Assembly (NCBI RefSeq): GCF_039555335.1
Contig: NC_092644.1
Location: 44,936,667-45,000,666, forward strand
Direction of reading: 5' to 3'
Origin: Amphiura filiformis
Lineage: Eukaryota; Echinodermata; Ophiuroidea; Amphilepidida; Amphiuridae
Length of the DNA stretch: 64,000 bases
Shown here in pieces: positions 34,857 to 47,500 of the stretch (positions are counted from its first letter, which is position 1; each line of letters begins with the position of its first letter). A program made the translations under genes and the position numbers. Below the pieces are notes generated by a model. It was given only the letters and a program-made list of their open reading frames with translations, was not told the origin of the DNA and searched no databases.

Positions 34857-34949
34857 ATGGATAAGATAATTACTAACTGGCTCATCATCCATCTCTTATC
34901 GTGTGTCGTATTTTTTTGGCCATTGCTGTTCATTCAGTCTCCACAAACA
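34857..34949 (+). CDS. Candidate first coding exon with signal peptide
   Basis: An ATG in a strong Kozak context (aaccatgg) opens MDKIITNWLIIHLLSC, VVFFWPLLFIQSPQT, ending exactly at a consensus donor (aca|gtaagt), phase 0, 31 codons. The hydrophobic core looks like a secretory signal or signal anchor. If real, a plus-strand secreted or membrane protein gene starts here. Its next exon was not identified. The frame runs on through the donor for a further 110 bases, so chance cannot be excluded. Confidence 0.4.
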
Positions 34950-35159
34950 GTAAGTTTGATCTATTTACTTTACTTGTTTTGTCTTTATAAATACTTGTTT
35001 CTCTGTGTAGACGTTTGGATAATACTTGTCTCGCTAGCCTTGTCGGGAAAGGGGCTTTAATTTGCATTTAGCTGTTAACGCTTCTTTGGAAAACAAAAAC
35101 CATTCACTCTATCTTTTCGCATCCAATGTGATATGTGTTTAATAATATACCTCAGTAAG

Positions 35160-35445
35160 AGGAGGGTTATAACACCGATCTTGTAATGACATTTGTCAGT
35201 AGATATCCACGAAAAAAGCTTATTCCCAAAATTTCAGTTGATTCCGATTTTGCGTTTACGAGTTGTGCATGATTGTGTGTGTTACACTGCTCCATAGGCC
35301 AGTGTGTTGTAATTTTGTTCTGGTACACCGGGACGTAATTCAAATTTGACGATATTTTTGCTAAATGAATTAATCTGCAAGAATTGTTTGCACATAAACA
35401 TTATGTAGCCAGAGGTTTCCAGTGGTATAAAAGTCTCAACATCTC
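35160..35445 (-). repeat. Fragment of duplicon D
   Basis: Matches 17.21-17.44 kb in the same orientation ('cagttgattccgattttgcgttt', 'cattatgtagccagaggt'). Confidence 0.75.
35282..35374 (-). CDS. Candidate C-terminal exon, 35-kb copy
   Basis: Minus-strand acceptor (ttcttgcag), then 31 codons: INSFSKNIVKFELRPGV, PEQNYNTLAYGAV, TAA. It differs from copy D by a 27-nt in-frame insertion and keeps the start (INSFSKNI) and end (AYGAV). The in-frame nature of the indel supports coding. Confidence 0.5.
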   Translation of the reverse strand: MNSFSKNIVKFELRPGVPEQNYNTLAYGAV

Positions 35446-35770
35446 ACAAAATCCCCCTTTAAATAAGCGTTTGTGACATACAATGAGTCTAATTGTACCA
35501 GTTGGGTTTATAAATGTAAGATGTACACATTACACTCATTACTAATAAGAATCAACAGCAGCTTAATGGGACTAAAAAAGTGACAGATCCTACACCAACA
35601 TTTTTTTTAATTTGCTAAATGCTACCGCTTTTTATGGATTCTGTACTAAACCTATGATGTAAAATACAGTCACGGTAAAGCAACATGTTTCTCCTATAAA
35701 CATAGAATACGAAATTATATGAACCAGTTTAAAAACATTACAGTCTATATGAATCTGCCCAACAGTAACA

Positions 35771-35914
35771 ATGTCGGATTTTGAAGATGCGCAATTTGAG
35801 CAGAATCTTAAGGAAGTAAAGACATGTTTTACATGTCAAGAAATCATGAACTGGTGCGTCTGTTTTAGATGCAGACATTATTTTGCTAGACATCCTATTT
35901 CTCCTTTGGGATGA
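35771..35914 (+). CDS. Small Cys-rich ORF (47 aa)
   Basis: ATG to TGA: MSDFEDAQFEQNLKEVK, TCFTCQEIMNWCVCFRCR, HYFARHPISPLG. The CxxC...CxCxxC...HxxxxxH arrangement recalls a small zinc-binding fold, and the acidic start looks like a natural N terminus. It is not recognised, has no second copy here, and lies just before a large palindrome. It could be a first exon or a transposase N-terminal zinc finger. Confidence 0.3.
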   Translation: MSDFEDAQFEQNLKEVKTCFTCQEIMNWCVCFRCRHYFARHPISPLG

Positions 35915-35961
35915 TATTATAACGGCTATTATGCTTTTCAGAACGTATCCCTAGAGGAAAG

Positions 35962-36252
35962 GAAAACATTTTAAAAATATTGTTGTAGTGTGTTTTCATA
36001 CAAAACGTTTTAAAACGATTTCATGACCTTTATATAACCCGACATTTTAATGTTATTAAAACGTTTTTACCTAAACCCAAACCCAAAATATAACTTATTT
36101 AAAACGTTTTAAATAAGTTATATTTTGGGTTTGGGTTTAGGTAAAAAAAACGTTTTAATAACATTAAAATGTCGGGTTATATAAAGGTCATGAAATCGTT
36201 TTAAAACGTTTTGTATGAAAACACACTACAACAATATTTTTAAAATGTTTTC
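35962..36252. mobile_element. Near-perfect 291-bp palindrome of an AACGTTTT-rich element
   Basis: The left half (gaaaacattttaaaaat...) is the inverse of the right half to within about two bases, centred near 36107 on tttaaaacgttttaaa. The single-arm version exists at 58.92-59.08 kb, so this is a head-to-head pair of one element. Confidence 0.9.
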
Positions 36253-36535
36253 GAAATGTCATTGTAAACTATTTTTGCAAACATTTTTGGCCAAACATGT
36301 TTTTGGAATGTTATTAAAACGTTTTTATACCCTTTATATAACCCGACATTTAAATGTTTTCTGTAAAACATTTGTGTTTGCTATGCAGTAAATTACCAAC
36401 AAATGTTATTTAATGTTATGAAAACGTTTTATACCATTAATGTACCCTTTATATAACCCGACATTTAAACGTTTTCTGACAACCTTTTATAACCTTTTGC
36501 GAATGACGTCGAAAACGTTTTGTGTTTGCTGAAAT
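36253..36535. mobile_element. AACGTTTT-type element fragments
   Basis: Repeated 'ctttatataacccgacattt' and 'aaacgtttt' words, ending 'ttgtgtttgctg', the inverse of 'cagcaaacacaaa' at 58.91 and 59.17 kb. A non-coding, probably non-autonomous element. Confidence 0.65.
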
Positions 36536-37019
36536 ATGATGTAAAAAAACATTCAAAACTTAGGATTTGGAAAACATACACACAAAGACACACACACATC
36601 CGCACAACAAAACAATATTCCACATAATTTTAAAGCAATTTCTCAATTATACATCAATCTAAGTCTTTAGGTGCGCGTGCCTAAAATACCTTTGCAACAC
36701 GCCTAGCATAAAGCCTTTTGACCTATTTCACGAAATTCCAAAATCCCCCCGATAGCTCAACACGTCAGGCTAATCAATCTGTTTCATATGTCCCTGTTTT
36801 GTTCAGCATCAGTTGAGTTCGTATAAACCACAAGGACCGTAATGCAAGTTTCAACTGGGTAATTGTAAGTGATTGACTGGCATATTCTTGTAAAGTAACC
36901 TCACTTAAATAACGTTGCATTCCTAGACATTTTATCATATCCTACACTTGTAAACAATCAGATCACGTAAAGCAGTCTACTAAAAGAACACTCTCAAGAA
37001 ATATCCCCTGCCATATATG

Positions 37020-37194
37020 CAATTTGCCATTTCAGCGCACCTAATATGAAGCCAGGGAAAAAAAGATTCAGATAACCTGAAGCTACACCAGTAAATTGCC
37101 GTACATAAGTGGTTTCATCTGCGAAGTCAATTGTAAATCGATGTAGGTCGCCATGATCGTCAACGTGCAAGAATTTATTGTATCTTCTGAAGTC
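37020..37194 (-). other. Conserved open frame, copy P
   Basis: Minus-strand DFRRYNKFLHVDDHG, DLHRFTIDFADETTYVRQF, TGVASGYLN. The R copy (61994-62212) shares it. Of ten base differences between P and R about half are synonymous. No domain is recognised and splice borders are not clear. Confidence 0.35.
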
Positions 37195-37449
37195 ATGTAT
37201 ATTACGTATTTAAGCATGAACGGCGCACAATTTTGACTTTTTCTTCTTTTTATAAGATGTTTTTATGTTTGAGTTAATTCCTCTCGGATGTTGCAGAGGC
37301 CTTCTATTACCGAAAGATAATACTACAACAAAATCTGACATGTTTGCATCTTGACATCTAACAACTTAATGTATTTTAAATAAAATCATAGTAAGTCTAG
37401 ATTAGGAATGATACTTTTTAGAATTACAAGCAATAGTGTAATTAACACT

Positions 37450-37863
37450 GTACCTTATGTATCAGCTGGAATCAGCTGCCTTTGTCTACAAGGATAGCCG
37501 GTTCCTTTTCTTCTTTCAAATCCGGGGTGGTTGAAATTTTGAATTCTCATTTTACTCAAAATTTTTGTTCTTTGAAAACATGCTCTTGGAGCTCTTACTG
37601 CAGATGCTCGAATTGCAGGCTTATTTAATTTGGGATGGGGCTGTGATGGGTTTTTTTTCCCAATAATTTGTTTTCAAAAATCGAAAGGTGGGATGGTCCT
37701 AGAGGTGATTTTGCACCTGTTTGTCCCATTCTTTTCGCTGGCATTTTATTCTTTACTTTGTCTTGATTATTAGTATGTGCAATATTTATATAATATATTT
37801 ATCTTTGTAATTGTATATGAGCCAGTGATGAAGCATAATAAATAAATAATAAATAAATAAATA
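37450..37863 (+). mobile_element. Non-LTR-type insertion with AATAAATA tail
   Basis: This stretch interrupts duplicon P and is absent from Q and R. It ends in 'agtgatgaagcataataaat' followed by (aata)n, as LINE/SINE insertions do. No coding domain is visible. Confidence 0.5.
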
Positions 37864-38739
37864 GATCACAGAAGTGTGTAATGGGTTGATTTTAGTGATT
37901 TCATGGTGTTTAACAGTGTTCAACATCTAGGCGGGGAGCTCTAATAATGCATAAGGGTGCACGTCTGAAACCGTCATACCATGGGATTTAAGTTGACATG
38001 GTAGTACATAAAATAAAATAACATATAATAATAATAATTCGAGTTATTTTCAGCATTCATAAATTGAGGCACATTTTTTCAAATTATTTTCTGAAAATGT
38101 GTCTAGAAAGACTGAATTACGTAAATTCCCAGTTGCATATTTAATGGCATTTAATTGTTCAAGCAAAATGTACCAAATTAATGGACCGAAACAGTGTCAC
38201 ATTAAATAAATTACCAATAATTGATTCTGTTCACCTATATTGCATGTCTTGTTTACTCTTTTATTCAATTATTAATTGACACAATATTATTCTTTGTCTA
38301 GGTCAATGAATAATATAGTTGAAGTAATTGAATTTCACCGTCTATATGTAATATAGAGTGTTGCTGGCACTCTTTTTCAAATATTCATACCAGGTATTTA
38401 ACTAGAACGATTTTTCTGTAAATTTAAGCATGCAACTTTATTTTGTACTTTGTAATGATCTAATTTTGGATATTCATGAAATAAACAAGAATTTGAAGTG
38501 AAGCTTGCAACTAATAAACAGACTGTTGTAAAAAAAAATGCTTAAATGAAGAACTTTTAAAATTGAATTTTGACGACCTCATTAGTAATGATAAATCATG
38601 TCATATACTAAAAACGAATAGGAAAGGTATATAAAGCGCGCTAGCTACAATTGCTTTTAAACTCAGAATAGACAAGATAAGAACCAGAATAAAATAAAAT
38701 GTATCAATATACACGAATTTATGCCTCAACAAAAATTGA

Positions 38740-39080
38740 CCATCCTGCTAGAGATTGTATGTATTGAAAATCAGTTACGCCATTCATTCACACACACGCA
38801 TACTGAAAATAGCATTATTACAGCGCTAGAGCAAATTTAAATCCAGACAAAACGTGTTGTCATTTTGATAGATCCGTGTTATTGCCCTTTACTTTTAAAA
38901 AGAAATGGAGCAGAAATATCACGTTACAAGACAAAGAAGCCAATAAAATTATGGCATCCTACTAAAGCCTATGCGTGTTGTGAATTATTATTCCGAAATT
39001 TTAATTTAACATTACCGAATAACAAACCCTTAATTGTATTTATTTATTTTATTTATAACATTCGGCCGAAGCCAGGCTAA
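38740..39080. repeat. Single diverged unit of the 42.4-47.8 kb array
   Basis: Shares 'aaatttaaatccagacaaaa', 'tccgtgttattgcccttta', 'ggagcagaaatatcacgtta' and 'catcctactaaagccta' with the array. A still more diverged relative is at 53.75-53.94 kb in copy Q. This suggests that the array grew out of the duplicon. Confidence 0.75.
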
Positions 39081-39084
39081 TCCC

Positions 39085-39200
39085 AATAGTGCTCAGAGGC
39101 TACTAAATTCAAGGGATGCCATCCGGATATGACGGGACAGGGATATGGAAAGAAGTCCGATTTTAGATGCAGGAGGAAAACCGGAGCACCCGGAGAAAAA
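39085..39200 (-). mobile_element. SINE fragment (same family as 49.77 kb)
   Basis: On the minus strand it reads 'ttttctccgggtgctccggt', then 'aaaatcggacttctttccat' and 'atccctgtcccgtc', matching the core and tail of the plus-strand copy at 49.86-49.97 kb. The tRNA-like head is missing. Confidence 0.65.
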
Positions 39201-41280
39201 ATTAAAAATCATACATATTAATCAACAAATTAAAAACCTCGCGTCGAGGTTTTGCCAAGTTTTAAAAAATAACGGTTACTTAATGAAATAACGGTTAGTT
39301 CATGAAAAAGAAGAAGTGAAATTTAGCAAAACGCGACGAGGTTTATTTACCCGTAAGAGAGCTCTATTGTATCCGCTATTGTATCCACTATTGTATTCTA
39401 TTCATAAAAGCTACTGCAAGAATCGCGGCAATCACTGATCTTGCAGGTGTCTACCGCCGGCGTTTCGCATTTATTAACATTCAAAATGATCCCATACTCT
39501 TACAATTATAGACTTATTTCCGCTTTTTATATAATATTCAGAAATTGCAATTATGAAAACTACAAACTTTGAAAGTGAAAATATATTACCATCGAAAATA
39601 TATCATACTTAAATTCTATAGAATCTATAGAGGCATTGCATGTGACGTATCATCCCGTAAATATGGCAGACTACTCAAATGCATTCAACAAAAGCATGAT
39701 TGCAATCTACCGTGACAGTTCGTCTCACACACATAACCCTGCACTACGATCAAATAGGTTGATGACAACATTTGATTGAATGGACTGTACTCCGCCATAA
39801 CTACGGTGAAGGACACCGGTTCAAATTCTCTGTTTGGAGCCAATCAATAATTTCATGCAGGGCCTCTATAGATACCCAACCCAGAAGTGCCCATTTATTT
39901 TCTAATTTTTTGTAATAGCGCCCAAATATCCCCGCAAATATCTTATACACGGTTTTATTGATTCATTTTGGGCATTTCAAAAGTTAGAAATCGTCAAAAA
40001 TGGCAACATCCATTGATAGCAATGGTTGAGTAAACATTGTCTAAACACTAGATAAAAAGACAGCTTTGTACTACAGAGAAGATGTGAGGAAAAAAATATG
40101 TGCTGCCGCTCATTCAAAAGTAATCACGCTATTCAGGTTTAACAATAAAATACAATAAAGGGGTTCGAACCCATGGTGGGTGTGATACACAACTTGCTGC
40201 TTAATAGTTTTAGGGAAAGGTCAGTGTCTGTATATCATCATACTATGCATACCATGCATGCAGACCCTAACATCCAGTTATATTTCAAATGAAAATATGA
40301 CCGAAGTTCCATGGCAAATTATAATTTCTGACGCTTGTTGACTCTTTCAACCTCTACGATTTATAATACAGACTATTTTCAATTCTCAAAATATCTTTAT
40401 TAGGTTTGCAGGAAATGACAGGAAAATACATACAACAATAAAATAAACATGATAAACAATCATCCCTTTCCTAACAAAATCCTAAAACACTCTCCCTAAA
40501 TAATTATAATTCGAAATAATAACACCTATTCATTTATTCATTCTAAACCTCTCGCAAACTGGAATGTGTATGTGGTGAATTGTAATTTTAATAACCGATA
40601 TGGAAACAAACAGGTACTATAATATTATTCAAAATCAAGAATAATATCAAACAAATCCTCCTACTCGAACAGTACACTTAATTTAGGCCCGGATTTAGGC
40701 CTGCATTATGATTATAGACCTAAGGTAAAAAATACTTGAAGAGATAACAAGAAACCTTTCGTGCTTGGCCACTGTAGTGCTTGGCTGATCCTTGCTGGAT
40801 GAAGGTCAATATTGATCTATTATGTGAGTGAAATCAAACACCGTCTCCTCGTTGCTACTCCCATGTAATCGAAGGTCGTAAAAATTAATCCGATAACAAT
40901 AGAGGGTATTCATTACTACATCATTGATGTGGTTGCTCAATGCTCATGCATAAAATTCTTCCATGGGCTGTTTAGCTTAATCATGTTAATCGGGAAGTGA
41001 CCTCTTGAAATGATATCATCACAAAGTGAACGATGTTATAACTTGGAGGGCTAACAAACCAACACCGCCAAATTCGACTGACGTGTGTACAACGTGAGAA
41101 GCTATGAGGAAATGGAACACTCGTTGTCTGATAATGCATGTGTTTATGGTTAGGATAGCGGTTACTTAGCAGCTCTCGTTCCGCTTGGGTTTATTGAATA
41201 CACTCTATATATAGTCATCAATATGTCGTTTCCAGTCCCTGGCTGAACTATAGGGTTCAGCTATTAATAATTCTTTTACC
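39200..41280. other. No gene recognised
   Basis: AT-rich with scattered short frames, none with domain, copy or splice support. Confidence 0.4.
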
Positions 41281-41314
41281 CCATGCAGCTGATTGGGGTG
41301 GTTACAGGTCGTTT

Positions 41315-41722
41315 AAAAACCACTAACCGCGCAATGAGGATATCGAACATAGGCCCCCCACAGGGCTACAAAAAACTGCTAACCGTGAAATATGGATATC
41401 CAACTAGTTTGCCCCTCGAAGCTGTAAAAAACCACTCACCGCGAAATATGGATATCGAACTAGTTTGCCCGCAGGGCTACAAAGAACCACAAACCGCGAA
41501 ATATGGATATCCAACAAGTTTTCCCCGCAGGGCTACAAAGAACTGCTAACCGCGAAATATGGATATCCAACTAGTTTGCCCTCGAAGCTTCAAAAACCAC
41601 TCATCGCGAAATATGGATATCCAACTAGTTTGCCCCGCAGGGCTACAAAGAACCATTAACCGCGAAATATGGATATCCAACTACTTCGCCTCGCATGGCT
41701 ACAAAGAACCACTTACCGCTAT
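41315..41722. repeat. ~57-60 bp minisatellite, about seven units
   Basis: Units share 'cgcgaaatatggatatccaa', 'ctagtttgcccc' and 'gcagggctacaaagaacca'. Alternating units carry 'cctcgaagct.caaaaaacca' instead, suggesting a two-unit higher-order pattern. The frames of 60-90 codons here are repeat artefacts. Confidence 0.9.
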
Positions 41723-41748
41723 CTTTTTACCCCAAAAAAAGAATTAAT

Positions 41749-42378
41749 ATCTACCAAAACACGTTTCAAAACGTAAAAAGTTTAAAAATCTTTCCTGTGT
41801 GGCTTTTCACCCTTTTTTAAACTTGGTCCCATTTATGAAAGTTTCTAAAGACCCATACGAAGTCATCTTTAGGCTACTTGTTTGTTTTCTTAGTTGTCAG
41901 TGTTTATTTTGTAGAGTAAATTAATTAATGTTCGTGCTTGATTGAAGTTTTTCCGTAAAGACGTTATAATGTATATATTTTGATTTAAGCAAAAGTAGCA
42001 AATACTCACTTTGTTAAATTCTTCATCGTCTTGCGCGATCCTGCGCCTTATGTACAGATGTAGGGCCTATAATATGTAACAGGTTGACAGACAGTCAATT
42101 TGCTAAGTATATATAATACTCTACTACTCTTTATGAACACGCAATATAATGAAACATAAACCTTCAAATGTTTTTGATAATACATAGCCTACGTCATATT
42201 GCACCGCTTTCGAACAGTCTTAAACCTAATTGTTGCATGTAGAAATTAGGACTCATTCTTCATGTTATTACGGTACCACTTTACTGAATGGGACCAAGTT
42301 TAAAAAAGGTGAAAAGCCACACAGGAAAGATTTTTAAACTTGGCCCCTTTTTACGTTTTGAAACGTGTTTTGGTAGAT
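41749..42378. mobile_element. Foldback element with ~85-bp terminal inverted repeats
   Basis: atctaccaaaacacgttt...cttggtccca (41749-41831) is the inverse of 42289-42378 (tgggaccaag...ggtagat). The 457-bp interior has no ORF. A non-autonomous DNA element. Confidence 0.85.
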
Positions 42379-43829
42379 ACAATTGTACAGTGCCATTGTG
42401 AAGACAAATAAAATCTAGAAAATCTGTTGCTGCTTAGATTTTTTTAATCGTTGATCTTTACAAATAAAATTGGAGCACAAATCTCAGGTTACTGGGCGAT
42501 AAAGTCAACAATAACGTTTAGCGGAATTTATCTGGGTCAATTCATAAAGAAAAATACCCACAAACGGCAAATTTAAATCCAGACAAAACGTGTTGTAATT
42601 TTTATAAATCCGTGTTATTGCCCTTTACTTAAAGAAATGGAGCAGAAATATCACGTTACAAGACAAAGAAGTCAATAAAATTCTGCCATCCTACTAAAGC
42701 CTAATGCGTGCTGTGAATTATTCCGAAATTCATTACAAAATAACCGACCCTTAATTAAAAGTCGTACATATTAATCTACAATTGTACAGTGCTATTGTGA
42801 AGACAATTAAAATCTAGAAAATCTGTTGCTTTTTTATTTCTAATTTTTCAAAATAAATCGTTGATCTTTACAAATAAATTGGAGCACAAATCTCATATTA
42901 CTGGGCGATAAAGTCAACAATAATGGTTTGCGGAATTTAACTGGGTCAATTCATAAACACCCACAAACGGCAAATTTAAATCCAGACAAAACGTGTTGTC
43001 ATTTCTATAAATCCGTGTTATTGCCCTTTACTTAAATAAATGGAGCATCAATATCACGTTATTGTACAAAAAAGTCAATAAAATCCTGCCATCCTTAAGC
43101 TTATGCGTGTTGTGAATTATTCCGAATTTCATTACAGAATAACCGACCCTTAATCAAAAGTCGTACATTAATCTGCAATTGTACAGTGCTATTGTGAAGA
43201 CAATAAAATCTAGAAAATCTGTTACTGATTTTTTTAATCGTTGATCTTTGCAAATAAAAGTGGAGCGCAAATCTCATATTACTGAGCGATAAAGTCAACA
43301 ATAAGGTTTTGCGGAATTTATCTGGGTCTATTCATAAAAAAGCACCCACCAACGGCAAATTTAAATCCAGACAAAACGTGCTGTCATTTTTATAAATCCG
43401 TGTTATTCCGAAATTCATTACAGAATAACCGACCCTTTTTTAAGAGTCGTACATATTAATCTGCAATTGTACAGTGCCATTGTTAAGACAATTAAAATCT
43501 AGAAAATCTGTTGCTGCTTAGATTTTTTTAAATCGTTGCTCTTTACAAATACAATTGGAGCACAAATCTCATGTTACTGGGCGATAAAGTCAACAATAAC
43601 GTTTTGCGGAATTTATCTGGGTCTAAAAAAAAAAAAGCACCCACCAACGGCAAATTTAAATCCAGACAAAACGTGTCGTCATTTTTATAAATCCGCTTTA
43701 TTGCCCTTTACATAAAGAAATAGAGCAGATATATCACGTTACAGGACAAAGAAGCCAATAAAATTATGTCATCCTACTAAAGCCTATGCGTGTGTGAATT
43801 ATTCCGAAATTCATTACAGATTCTATTAC

Positions 43830-44253
43830 CTCCACGACCCATTATTCAAAATCTCGCACTGTGATTTGTTGAAACGCGTTACGTGAGAGCCCATTATTCT
43901 GCAATAATGGGTCGAGCGCCGTAACACATTCTACGCACAGCATCACGCTTGGTTACGCGTGCAATAGTTCCGCGATATGCGCTGTCACTTACGCGTACGC
44001 GCTCTACCTTGAAGTAAACAACTTAAAATATTTGTGCTAAAAAATGATATTTTCTCTTAAATCGCACTATTTTCTGGTAATAGAATAGAAATAAAGGGTG
44101 CAGCATTATCCTTTACACGCAAATAATGTGTCCTCGGCAGTAAAAACGTTTAAATAATGGGTTCGGATGCGCCTCACCCATTATTTACGTTTTTACTGCC
44201 TCGGACACATTATTTGGGTGTAAAGGATAAAGCATTACCCTTTATTTCTTAAA
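43830..44253. mobile_element. Foldback element embedded in the array (first copy)
   Basis: 44090-44165 ('aaataaagggtgcagcatta', 'cctttacac', 'aataatgtgtcc') pairs with 44176-44253 in inverse. attctattacc near 43830 pairs with ggtaatagaat near 44078. Copies recur at ~45330-45753 and ~46830-47254, so insertion preceded the array expansion. Confidence 0.75.
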
Positions 44254-44348
44254 TAACCAACCCTTATAGAGTCGTGCATATTAATATGCAATTATACAGT
44301 TCTATTGTGAAGACAATTAAAATCTAAAAAATCTGTTGCTGCTTAGAT

Positions 44349-44591
44349 TTGTTTTTATTCGTTGCTCTTTACCAAAAAAATTGGAGCACAAATCTCATGT
44401 TACTGGGCGATAATGTCAACAATAAGGTTTTGCGGATTTTATCTGTGTCAATTCATAAAAAAAAACATTCTACCATCGTAACCTATGCTTGTCAAATGCT
44501 TAAAATCGACAGCGGTGAACACTCAGATATTGAACATGTGATTCCATGGACAGAAGTGAAGTGTCAATTCAGCTGTCAAAACAAAACCTAA
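44349..44591 (+). other. Amplified open frame inside the array
   Basis: An 80-codon frame ending STIVTYACQMLKIDSGEH, SDIEHVIPWTEVKCQF, SCQNKT, without a good ATG. It recurs at 45851-46093 and, broken by an A-run length change, near 47350-47590. The second half reads like protein and follows an acceptor-like aaaatcgacag. It may be a captured exon piece that was co-amplified. No domain recognised. Confidence 0.3.
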
Positions 44592-47500
44592 AAAACAACA
44601 AAATGAAAAATGCATTGCCGCTTTGCTTCATTACCAAATGAGTACAGTTGCAGATGCTGCAATTTTGCCGGACTCGTTATGTTTCGAAAACTACCATATT
44701 CTGTGCTACGTTTTGCCTTTTGCCAATATTAAACCCGTCAATGTAAACAGGTTTCTGTGTTTAGAATTTCATAAACCAAAATGTCTGAAAACTTGAGCAC
44801 CTCCGCGTTATTGCCCTTTACTAAAAGAAATAGAGCAGATATATCACGTTACAGGACAAAGAAGCCAATAAAATTCTGTCATCCTACTTAAGCCTATGCG
44901 TGAATTATTCCGAAATCCATTACAGAATAACCGACCTTACTTAAGAGTCGTACATATTAATCTGCAATTGTACAGTGCCATTGTTAAGACAATTAAAATC
45001 TAGAAAATCTGTTGCTGCTTAGATTTTTTTAAATCGTTGCTCTTTACAAATACAATTGGAGCACAAATCTCATGTTACTGGGCGATAAAGTCAACAATAA
45101 CGTTTTGCGGAATTTATCTGGGTCTATTCATAAAAAAGCACCCACCAACGGCAAATTTAAATCCAGACAAAACGTGTCGTCATTTTTATAAATCCGCTTT
45201 ATTGCCCTTTACATAAAGAAATAGAGCAGATATATCACGTTACAGGACAAAGAAGCCAATAAAATTATGTCATCCTACTAAAGCCTATGCGTGTTGTGAA
45301 TTATTCCGAAATTCATTACAGATTCTATTACCTCCACGACCCATTATTCAAAATCTCGCACTGTGATTTGTTGAAACGCGTCACGTGAGAGCCCATTGTT
45401 CTGCAATAATGGGTCGAGCGCCGTAACACATTCTACGCACAGCATCACGCTTGGTTACGCGTGCAATAGTTCCGCGATATGCGCTGTCACTTACGCGTAC
45501 TCGCTCTACCTTGAAGTAAACAACTTAAAATATTTGTGCCAAAAAATGATATTTTCTCTTAAATCGCACTATTTTCTGGTAATAGAATAGAAATAAAGGG
45601 TGCAGCATTATCCTTTACACGCAAATAATGTGTCCTCGGCAGTAAAAACGTTTAAATAATGGGTTCGGATGCGCCTCACCCATTATTTACGTTTTTACTG
45701 CCTCGGACACATTATTTGGGTGTAAAGGATAAAGCATTACCCTTTATTTCTTAAATAACCAACCCTTATAGAGTCGTGCATATTAATATGCAATTATACA
45801 GTTCTATTGTGAAGACAATTAAAATCTAAAAAATCTGTTGCTGCTTAGATTTGTTTTTATTCGTTGCTCTTTACCAACAAAATTGGAGCACAAATCTCAT
45901 GTTACTGGGCGATAATGTCAACAATAAGGTTTTGCGGATTTTATCTGTGTCAATTCATAAAAAAAAAACATCTACCATCGTAACCTATGCTTGTCAAATG
46001 CTTAAAATCGACAGCGGTGAACACTCAGATATTGAACATGTGATTCCATGGACAGAAGTGAAGTGTCAATTCAGCTGTCAAAACAAAACCTAAAAACAAC
46101 AAAATGAAAATGCATTGCCGCTTTGCTTCATTACCAAATGAGTACAGTTGCAGATGCTGCAATTTTGCCGGACTCGTTATGTTTCGAAAACTACCATATT
46201 CTGTGCTACGTTTTGCCTTTTGCCAATATTAAACCCGTCAATGTAAACAGGTTTCTGTGTTTAGAATTTCATAAACCAAAATGTCTGAAAACTTGAGCAC
46301 CTCCGCGTTATTGCCCTTTACTAAAAGAAATAGAGCAGATATATCACGTTACAGGACAAAGAAGCCAATAAAATTCTGTCATCCTACTTAAGCCTATGCG
46401 TGAATTATTCCGAAATCCATTACAGAATAACCGACCTTACTTAAGAGTCGTACATATTAATCTGCAATTGTACAGTGCCATTGTTAAGACAATTAAAATC
46501 TAGAAAATCTGTTGCTGCTTAGATTTTTTTTTTTTTTTTCTCTTTACAAATACAATTGGAGCACAAATCTCATGTTACTGGGCGATAAAGTCAACAATAA
46601 CGTTTTGCGGAATTTATCTGGGTCTATTCATAAAAAGCACCCACCAACGGCAAATTTAAATCCAGACAAAACGTGTCGTCATTTTTATAAATCCGCTTTA
46701 TTGCCCTTTACATAAAGAAATAGAGCAGATATATCACGTTACAGGACAAAGAAGCCAATAAAATTATGTCATCCTACTAAAGCCTATGCGTGTTGTGAAT
46801 TATTCCGAAATTCATTACAGATTCTATTACCTCCACGACCCATTATTCAAAATCTCGCACTGTGATTTGTTGAAACGCGTCACGTGAGAGCCCATTATTC
46901 TGCAATAATGGGTCGAGCGCCGTAACACATTCTACGCACAGCATCACGCTTGGTTACGCGTGCAATAGTTCCGCGATATGCGCTGTCACTTACGCGTACG
47001 CGCTCTACCTTGAAGTAAACAACTTAAAATATTTGTGCCAAAAAATGATATTTTCTCTTAAATCGCACTATTTTCTGGTAATAGAATAGAAATAAAGGGT
47101 GCAGCATTATCCTTTACACGCAAATAATGTGTCCTCGGCAGTAAAAACGTTTAAATAATGGGTTCGGATACGCCTCACCCATTATTTACGTTTTTACTGC
47201 CTCGGACACATTATTTGGGTGTAAAGGATAAAGCATTACCCTTTATTTCTTAAATAACCAACCCTTATAGAGTCGTGCATATTAATATGCAATTATACAG
47301 TTCTATTGTGAAGACAATTAAAATCTAAAAAATCTGTTGCTGCTTAGATTTGTTTTTATTCGTTGCTCTTTACCAACAAAATTGGAGCACAAATCTCATG
47401 TTACTGGGCGATAATGTCAACAATAAGGTTTTGCGGATTTTATCTGTGTCAATTCATAAAAAAAACATTCTACCATCGTAACCTATGCTTGTCAAATGCT

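Larger units (their letters stand above)
36880..38400 (-). repeat. Duplicon copy P
   Basis: 36.88-37.32 kb and 38.16-38.36 kb match Q (52.54-53.0, 53.2-53.37 kb) and R (61.9-62.36, 62.7-62.85 kb). An inserted non-LTR-type element separates the two parts. A minus-strand open frame (RYNKFLHVDDHGDLHRF...) lies at about 37020-37194. Confidence 0.7.

Noticed and set aside
41283..41747. Three overlapping 60-90 codon frames
   Set aside because: All lie inside the 57-60 bp minisatellite, whose unit length keeps frames open by chance.
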